From Sipunculus nudus (taxonomy: Eukaryota > Annelida > Sipuncula > Golfingiida > Sipunculidae), in assembly GCA_026874595.1 (NCBI GenBank), contig CM049313.1, positions 78,424,659 through 78,488,658 of the forward strand: a stretch of DNA of 64,000 nt, given 5' to 3'. The position numbers and the translations under genes were made by a program. Each line of letters opens with the position of its first letter. The stretch's first letter is position 1. The notes under the pieces are model-generated. The model searched no databases. It saw nothing but the letters and a program-made list of their open reading frames with translations, and was not told the origin of the DNA. Positions 57,234 to 64,000 of this stretch are shown in pieces.

Positions 57234-60145
57234 TGTCGAGGCCCAGATTAGAACCTGGCCCAATTTAAAACTGGGCCAGCCCAGATCAAAATTTTGATTT
57301 GGATTGGCCTAGATCAAAATTCTAATCTTGGCCAGACCTGTGGTGGACTGATCAAAATCCTAATCTACTCCTATGTGAAATGTCTAAAATATAATTATAA
57401 AATAATCATATTAAACATTGGTATTTTAAAGCTAAAAACTACAAATATAGCTTGCAGAACATGTGCATTAATTCTACAAACTAAAACAAAATTTAATCAA
57501 TAATTATTAATATATATTTTACACAATGTTAAGCTTGTGATCCAAGACCTGTAAATTCAAAATTTTATTTGTTATTTAAAGTTATTTATCATTTATCATA
57601 AGTTGGGGTTTTTGGTCTGTGATCTACCCCCCTAGTCACCCATTAAAAAATTTGCACATATTGTAACATTGGACCTATAACTTATAACATACTACATATA
57701 AAGGAAAGAAATAGAAGGCCCTGAAACAATTAATAAGATAACTGAACTTAAGTCTTTGAAATTAGGTGACTGAAATTTAGCAAACAGAAAAATGAATATC
57801 TAGTGTACATAAATTATTAACACGATCATAATGTATTTAAATAGAACAATATTCACCAACTCTACATTTTAATAACTGAAGGTAGAGAATATTTTTATTG
57901 CAGCATTTAACTATCTTCAATTTATATTAGTTATCAGTTAATAGATCAGCTTTTTTTAAGTTATTAACTCCAAAATGAAACCTCTAGCCCAGTTTAAAAC
58001 TAGTCTGGCCCTGATTAGAATTTTGATCTGGGCTAGTCCAAATCAAAATTTTGATCTGGGCTGGCCCAGTTTTAAATTAGGCCAGATTCTAATCTGGGCC
58101 TCGACATATGTGGGCCAGCCCAGATTAAAATTTTGATCTAGGCCGGTCCAGATTACAATCCTGTGATGAAGACTTCAGGATTTAAATCTGGTCTGGACTG
58201 ATTTTAAACTGGGCCAGCCCAGATTAGAATTTTGATCTGGGCTGGTCATGTTTACGATCCTGTGGTGTACTGATATTAAACTGGACCAGCCCAGATCAGA
58301 ATCGTAATCTACTCCTAGGCTGGCTGCAATTACACTATATTTACCTAGCTGGTCTTTAATCAATTCAAAGAATTTGTAAAACATTGTAAGTCCATGAAAA
58401 TTAATATTTTATGAATTTATTTCATATTCTATGAAAACATCATTGGTTGGACTTGTAATATTTATTTTGTAATTTTACCTCTATTGTGAAATGTCTAAAA
58501 TATAATTATAAAATAATCATGTTAAACTTTGTTTTTTTTACAGCTAAAAACTACAAATATAGCTTGCAGAACATGTGCATTAATTCAACAAACTAAAAGA
58601 AAATTTAATCAATAATTATTAATATGTATGTTACACAATGTTAAGCTTTTTATCCAAGACCTGTAAATTCAAAATTTTATTTGTTATTTAAAGTTATTTA
58701 TCATTTATCATAAGTTGGGGTTTTTGATCTGTGATCTCCCCCTCCCCCCAGTCACCCATTAAAAAAACTGCACATATTGTAACATTGGACCTAGAACTTA
58801 TAGCATACTACATATTAAGAAAAGGAGGCCCTGAAACATCTATTAAGATACCTGAATTTGAGTCATTGAAATTAGGTGACTGAAATTTAGTAAACAGAAA
58901 AATATATATCTAGTGTACATAAATTAAGTTGATATTTGCTAATTTGTGTGAATTATTAACGCGATCATAATGTATTTAGATAGAACCGTGGGAATAATAT
59001 TTACCAATTCAGCATTTTAACTACTGAAGGTAGAGAATATTTGTATTGCAGCATTTAACTATCTTCAATTTAGATAAGTTATCAGTTAATAGATAAGCTT
59101 TTTTTTAGTTATTAACTCCAAAGTGAAACCTCCACCATGATTGTCACCCTCTGAAATAAAATTCTAAATCCAATTTTCCCACATGTTCACCTCTATTTTT
59201 GAGACTGCCAAATGACAGTAATCATATCATTTTCTCAGCTGTGGATTTTCCACTATTGATTATTACAGTAATGGTATCACAAACCTCTCCCTAGCCCCAT
59301 GTTAGGGCACAATGTCAAGCTGCTCACCCAAATGAGCATCAAGACTAATAAATTACTTTTGTTCACTTATAAATGAGTAAAGCTGGTATTTAATTATGCA
59401 TGTATATATTTAATATTACACATATAATTTTGATATTCATAACAGAAAATTATCTCAGTTAAGTTGAAAATTTTGATATTAAGCAAAGTAGATGTCTTAG
59501 AACTGGCGCATATTCTAAACTGTGATTAATTATGGTAGTTGGATTAGGTGAAGTTCAAATGTGAACTTGCATGCTGGAACAATAAATGAAACCAAAGAAG
59601 CACATAACATTTGTTTGATAGCTTTTTTGATCACTAAAATATTTTAAATGATCTTGTTCATTATGTGTTTTGTGCCCTCCAAAATGGTGTATCTGGAATA
59701 AATGTTTATTGTATTATCTGATTTAAGATGATAAAAATCAAGCTAGCCTAAGTTTAGATAAGGATTCTGATCTGGTAAGGCCCAGTTTGAATTAAGTCCA
59801 CCACAGGATTGTAATCTTGACCAGCCTAGATTAAAATTTTGATCTGGGCCTGCCCAGTTTAAAATCAGTCCACCACAGGACTGTAAACTTAACCAGCCCA
59901 GATCAAAATTTTAATCTGTGCTGGCCCAGTTTAAAATCAGTCCAGACCAGATTTAAATGCTGAAGTCTTCACCACAGGATTTTAATCTTGACCGGCCCAG
60001 ATCAAAATTTTAATCTGGGCTGGCCCAGTTTTAAACTGGTCTGGCCCAGATTAGAATTTTGATCTGGGCCAGTCGAAATCAAAATTTTGATCTGGGCTGG
60101 CCCAGTTTTAAATTGGGCCAGATTCTAATCTAGGCCTCGACATAT
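57234..60145. mobile_element. Palindrome-rich dimeric element, TGTCGAGGCCCAG ends
   Basis: The outer ends are TGTCGAGGCCCAGATTAGAA (left) and TTCTAATCTAGGCCTCGACA (right), inverted to each other. The terminal parts are built of short palindromes such as CCAGATCAAAATTTTGATCTGG and GGCCCAGTTTTAAA. An internal right end (TAATCTGGGCCTCGACATAT) stands at 58091-58109, and the unique core repeats with an offset of about 1,111 bp (GAAATGTCTAAAATATAATT at 57378 and 58489). It is therefore two copies head to tail, the second lacking its outermost left end. No protein is encoded. Confidence 0.8.
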
Positions 60146-60283
60146 ATTGTTACGGAACATTATACAAACAGATCACATGTGCGTGATGAACACAAATTTT
60201 GTAATGGAGATAAAAAACAAATCAGATTCTGTTACACTAGGCAGCATGAAATGTCTAGGGGAATGAATAAAGAAGTTAGTGGT

Positions 60284-63200
60284 TTTTTAGCTCAGCTGAC
60301 TATAAGTCATGTGAGCTATAGTCGTGGTCCATTGTCCGTCGTCCGTCCGTCTGTCTGTCCGTCCGTCCGTCCATCTGTCCAGATGTCTGTCAGTAAGACT
60401 GGCACGTTTCGACACCGTTGGCCCTATGAATCTGAAATTCGGCATACCGTTAGATGTCCCAAAAATCTCCTACCATGCCGAAAATTGGGTCAATAGGACT
60501 TTGTTCCTTCGAGTTATTAAGGGAAAACCTCAATTTTTTATTAGAAATCTATTTTCACACTTCAGGACTGCCTAATATCAAAACCACTCGTCTGGTTTTC
60601 TTCATATTTACAATAAATATTCCTCTATATAGTTCCTATGTACATGCCAGATATTAAGTCAGTATTATATAATTTAAAAAAGTTATGGGCCCAAACATAA
60701 TGGACTTTGTAAAAAAATCAGGAAGATATTTGGTCACTTAAGACCAAAAGTGTTAAAGTTAGAGACTTTTTTCCAGTAATACAACTTTAATTAATCAAAA
60801 TTTTATTGTATACCAAAAATTAGATCAAAATCTGTTAAATTTTTTTAAATATTGGCAAAAATATAAAATTGATACCTTAAATTTTGCCCAACTTTGGCCA
60901 TGGCACGTTTTTTTCCTGTAAGTACTGTGGATTTAATGTTCACAGCATGTATACATAAGGATTTAATCTGTTAAAATCTGAAATTTGAAAATAAAAGCTG
61001 CAAAATTAGGCTAGTTATTGAATTATTTTGGAGGCTCTTGTTGTATTCCCATACATTGTCAAGCAGTCCACTTTGATAACTGTAGGTCATTCAGTGCACA
61101 TCTCTATGCTCCCTAGGCTGTTGGCATAATTTTAGATGTCCCCAAAATCTCCTACAATACCGAAAATTTGGTCATTAGGACTTCGTTCCTTCGAGATATT
61201 AAGGAAAAAAAACTGTTTTCCATAAAAAAAGCCATTGTTACACTTCAAGGCTGCCTAATATCAAAACCACTGATCTGTTTTTGATGGTATTTAGTATTCA
61301 CATTCTTTCATACATTTTCTATGAACATACCAAAAATTAGGTCAGTATTGGGTATTATTTTGAAGTTATGGGCCAAAACATAATGCAATTTTTAAAAAAA
61401 TCAGGAAATATATTTACTCACCTAACATGAGAATTGCTGAACTTAGAGACTTTTTATTAGGAATATAACTTTATTTAATCAAGATTCAATTGTTTACCCA
61501 AAATTAGATCTGAATTTTGCAAATTTTTCAAGTTATTAGCATAAATAAAAAATCAATACCTTAAATTTTGTCCAACTTTGGCAGTTGATTTAATTTTCAC
61601 AGCATATATACATAAGGATTTAATCTTTTAAAATCTGAAATTTCAAAGAAATTGATTGGAAAGAATAGCTTTTATTCATGTTTTCATACACCATTTCAAG
61701 TGTTGTTTACATCTAGCCCACCTAGTAGTACAGCCTTCACTTGCATTATGTAACCCACAACAGGCAGCTTGCCTTGGGTCAGCCTGGCCACTACCAGCAG
61801 GCTTCCCCTCTGCCCTGCACTCCCCCTCCCCCAGATGGTGCATAAACTAGATGAATGTTATTATTTTCTGTATTTGATTCATTCTTATTCTAGGCTATGC
61901 TACATTTTAGATTTTGTATTGTACCACCAGGGTTACAATGATTAAAGTGTACATTTAATAGTGTCCACAAAGTGGTGTATTGCTATGAAAGTGTGGATGT
62001 TCATCAGATAAGTAATTCCTTACTTCAGAAGAGTAAAAACTTCACCAGGAGTGAAATTGACTATTAATTCCAGTAATAAATTAAAACTGGGAGAGTAATT
62101 AGCACAATGATATTGTTTGTCCCTCATTCAACCAACAGTGTGTATACTTTATTTGAAAAGATGATTTATTTTATCAAATTTACTTTTGTTTTATTTTGGT
62201 GAATAAAATTAAGCATGTACTGAAAACTCCAATGTGCAAAACTTTTTAATAGTGATTCAAGGAATATTCTTGTAGATGCCATGTTGTGGCATTATTTTCT
62301 TTTAAATTCAGTTAAAACATTTATGATTTAAAAATAATAAAATATATGTGTATGCATAATATGACCAAATATGAGCTACACTCTGGATATATGATGATTG
62401 CAACTTTTGCAACAATTCTAATATTTTAACTTATAGTTTCAGTTTTTTTATTCAGTATATATAATGATTGCAACTTGATTCAGATAAAAACTTCTTAATG
62501 GAAAACGTGGATATGCTTAAAAAAAATAGGACTATATATAAACTTAAATGCATTATTCCCTTGAAAGTGAAATAAAGGTATTAGTCCACTCTGTCCACTT
62601 GCCTGTCCATCTGTAAATTTTCATATGCATCACAGTATCTCAAAATTTTACTGTTTTTCTTCATGACAGTCTTGTCAGATGTTAGTTTGCAATCATATAT
62701 TTAGAACTTTACTATAACCAAGTAGGAGGGCCCCTTTCCTCTTTGCTTTTCATATTCTTATGTAAATGAAAAACATTACAATAGAATATTTTTACATCCA
62801 CCTTCGTGCTGCCCACACTTTTCCCTTCTCCGAACCCCATCCCAAAGTCAGCCTCAGTAAGCAAGAACAAGATGAATCAGATATATTCATACTTTAATAT
62901 TTTGTATAACTATTCGTCCATAGGTACCTATGTACATGCCAGAAAATATGTCAATATTGTGTAATATGTAGACATAGTGGGCATCACAATAATGTACCTT
63001 GTCAAGACTAAAGAGATATTGTGTCATACAGTCACAAATTCATAAATCACTTCATCAGCATAGTTAATCATAACATCATATCTGTCAAATTGAAAGCTTG
63101 CAGACTACCATACACTTTAGATCCTTCAACAAATAGCCTTATCATCATTCTACTACTGCTTATTACTGCTGTGCTGTCATTGCATTCATATTTGCTCAAA

Positions 63201-63444
63201 TATATCACAATTTTCAACCCCTCCTAAATAAATAAAAAATAAACCACTATATTTGACTCTATTAATCCATCAGTCAGGTAATTTCATTTATCATTTACTC
63301 ACATATTACATTACATTCCTTTATAATAGCCCAACATGTCCATGATATTCATAAGCTTTATCGACTCGATATAGTATCACAGTGGAGAAACATTTATAGT
63401 CAAATCACGATCAGCTGAGCGCCGTGACCCATGGGTCCCTTGTT
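60284..63444 (-). mobile_element. Family A repeat copy A5 (3.2 kb, inverted relative to A4)
   Basis: Reads from TTTTTAGCTCAGCTGACTAT at 60284 to GACCCATGGGTCCCTTGTT at 63444, the reverse complement of A4 throughout with a few percent difference by eye. A GTCCGTCGTCCGTCCGTCTG run with further GTCC repeats follows the start. The matching frames at 47608-47817 (minus) and 63021-63227 (plus) are the same repeat sequence and differ by small indels, so they are not taken as genes. Confidence 0.88.
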
Positions 63445-64000
63445 GTTAACAAATAACTATAATTTCTTCTTAAAACAACATAACAATACAATACACTAAA
63501 TCAGTACAATTATACAGTAAAACAGCATTATAGCAACAAGTCAATACAATCACACAGAAAAATAATGGTACAGTACCTGAATACCAGCACCATCACAACG
63601 ATAAGTCCTTTGAATGTAAAACTCTCAGAGAATGATAGTCCAGTGGAAAGTTCTTGCAACAACACAGAAAGTAAACTGAAGTCCAAATGTATAAAATCCA
63701 AGGGAAAGTCTTTGAAAATGTATAATTGCCGCATTGGTAGGATAAGGTCTTAGAATCTGACACACGCTTCTACGTCCGCTGGAATCTGCTGTGCTGTCTG
63801 CCCTCTGGTTCTAAAAAATAGCCCCTTTTTATACCTTCACACCCCAAGCTGGGAATTTTCCACTTCTCAAACAGTCTATAAGTTCTTGCACAACACGTGT
63901 TTCAGGAATTATCAAAAAGACATCTATGTGCATAACTCCACATACCAGGGCCATCACGTGACCCACGACCAGGCATGAAAACCCAAGGCTCACATTACAA
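63445..64000. other. Endophilin intron 1, no recognised feature
   Basis: No element ends or exon recognised. A 62-codon chance frame is present on each strand without family resemblance. Confidence 0.5.

Larger units (their letters stand above)
52249..64000 (+). other. Endophilin A intron 1 (partial, over 11.7 kb)
   Basis: Begins with the donor GTTGGT and runs off the window. It holds a hAT-like element (55.4-56.1 kb), a palindrome-rich dimer (57.2-60.1 kb) and family A copy A5 (60.3-63.4 kb). Stretches 52250-55440, 56106-57230 and 63445-64000 show no recognised feature. Confidence 0.75.

Noticed and set aside
52250-64000. Further endophilin exons
   Set aside because: I looked for the VSEK-GGAEGTKL block and BAR-domain text next to splice sites and found none, so they probably lie to the right of the window.

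Overview
The window is AT-rich invertebrate nuclear DNA, most likely from a mollusc and possibly a bivalve. The species is inferred from two things. One is an animal gene with many small exons separated by repeat-filled introns. The other is a dispersed repeat with ends like CAAGGGACCCATGGGTCACG and TTTTTAGCTCAGCTGA plus GTCCGTCC runs, which resembles repeats I know from molluscan genomes. There are no bacterial features, rRNAs, CRISPR arrays or convincing functional tRNAs.

Layout. Positions 1-8650 are a 34-bp tandem satellite (about 230 units) with a higher-order structure: the array is interrupted four times by the same ~205-bp non-repetitive spacer. Positions 8651-19247 are intergenic and hold a repeat-module block (11.1-13.6 kb), two tRNA-derived SINE-like heads, a 1.03-kb element built almost wholly of AACCAAT/ATTGGTT motifs, and a MITE with perfect 19-bp inverted ends.

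Positions 20112-51854 on the minus strand carry a complete 16-exon gene for the large subunit of chromatin assembly factor 1 (CAF-1 p150, CHAF1A). The exons were placed by splice sites and reading phase. They join to 3,246 coding bases (1,081 residues plus stop) with no frame break and contain every landmark of the family: the N-terminal KKxxQxxLPFK motif, a SUMO-interaction-like motif, the KER coiled region, the conserved central block, the acidic ED block and the C-terminal winged helix. Its first intron is 15 kb and holds nested transposons and tandem arrays.

The ATG of CHAF1A lies 349 bp from the ATG of a divergent plus-strand gene whose first coding exon (52204-52248) encodes the N-terminal amphipathic helix of endophilin A. 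The rest of the window (52249-64000) is endophilin intron 1 and contains a hAT-like element, a palindrome-rich dimeric element and a 3.1-kb repeat. That repeat is an inverted copy of one in CHAF1A intron 1, so the shared promoter lies between two 3.1-kb inverted repeats.

The most interesting observations are the short tandem repeats that copy CHAF1A splice sites (three copies of the exon 7 acceptor; several partial copies of the exon 12 donor), the CCAAT-saturated transposon, the satellite with spacer-defined higher-order repeats, an intron that is almost entirely transposon sequence with a second transposon nested in it (its empty site is visible in a paralogous copy), and the inverted-repeat pair around the divergent promoter.
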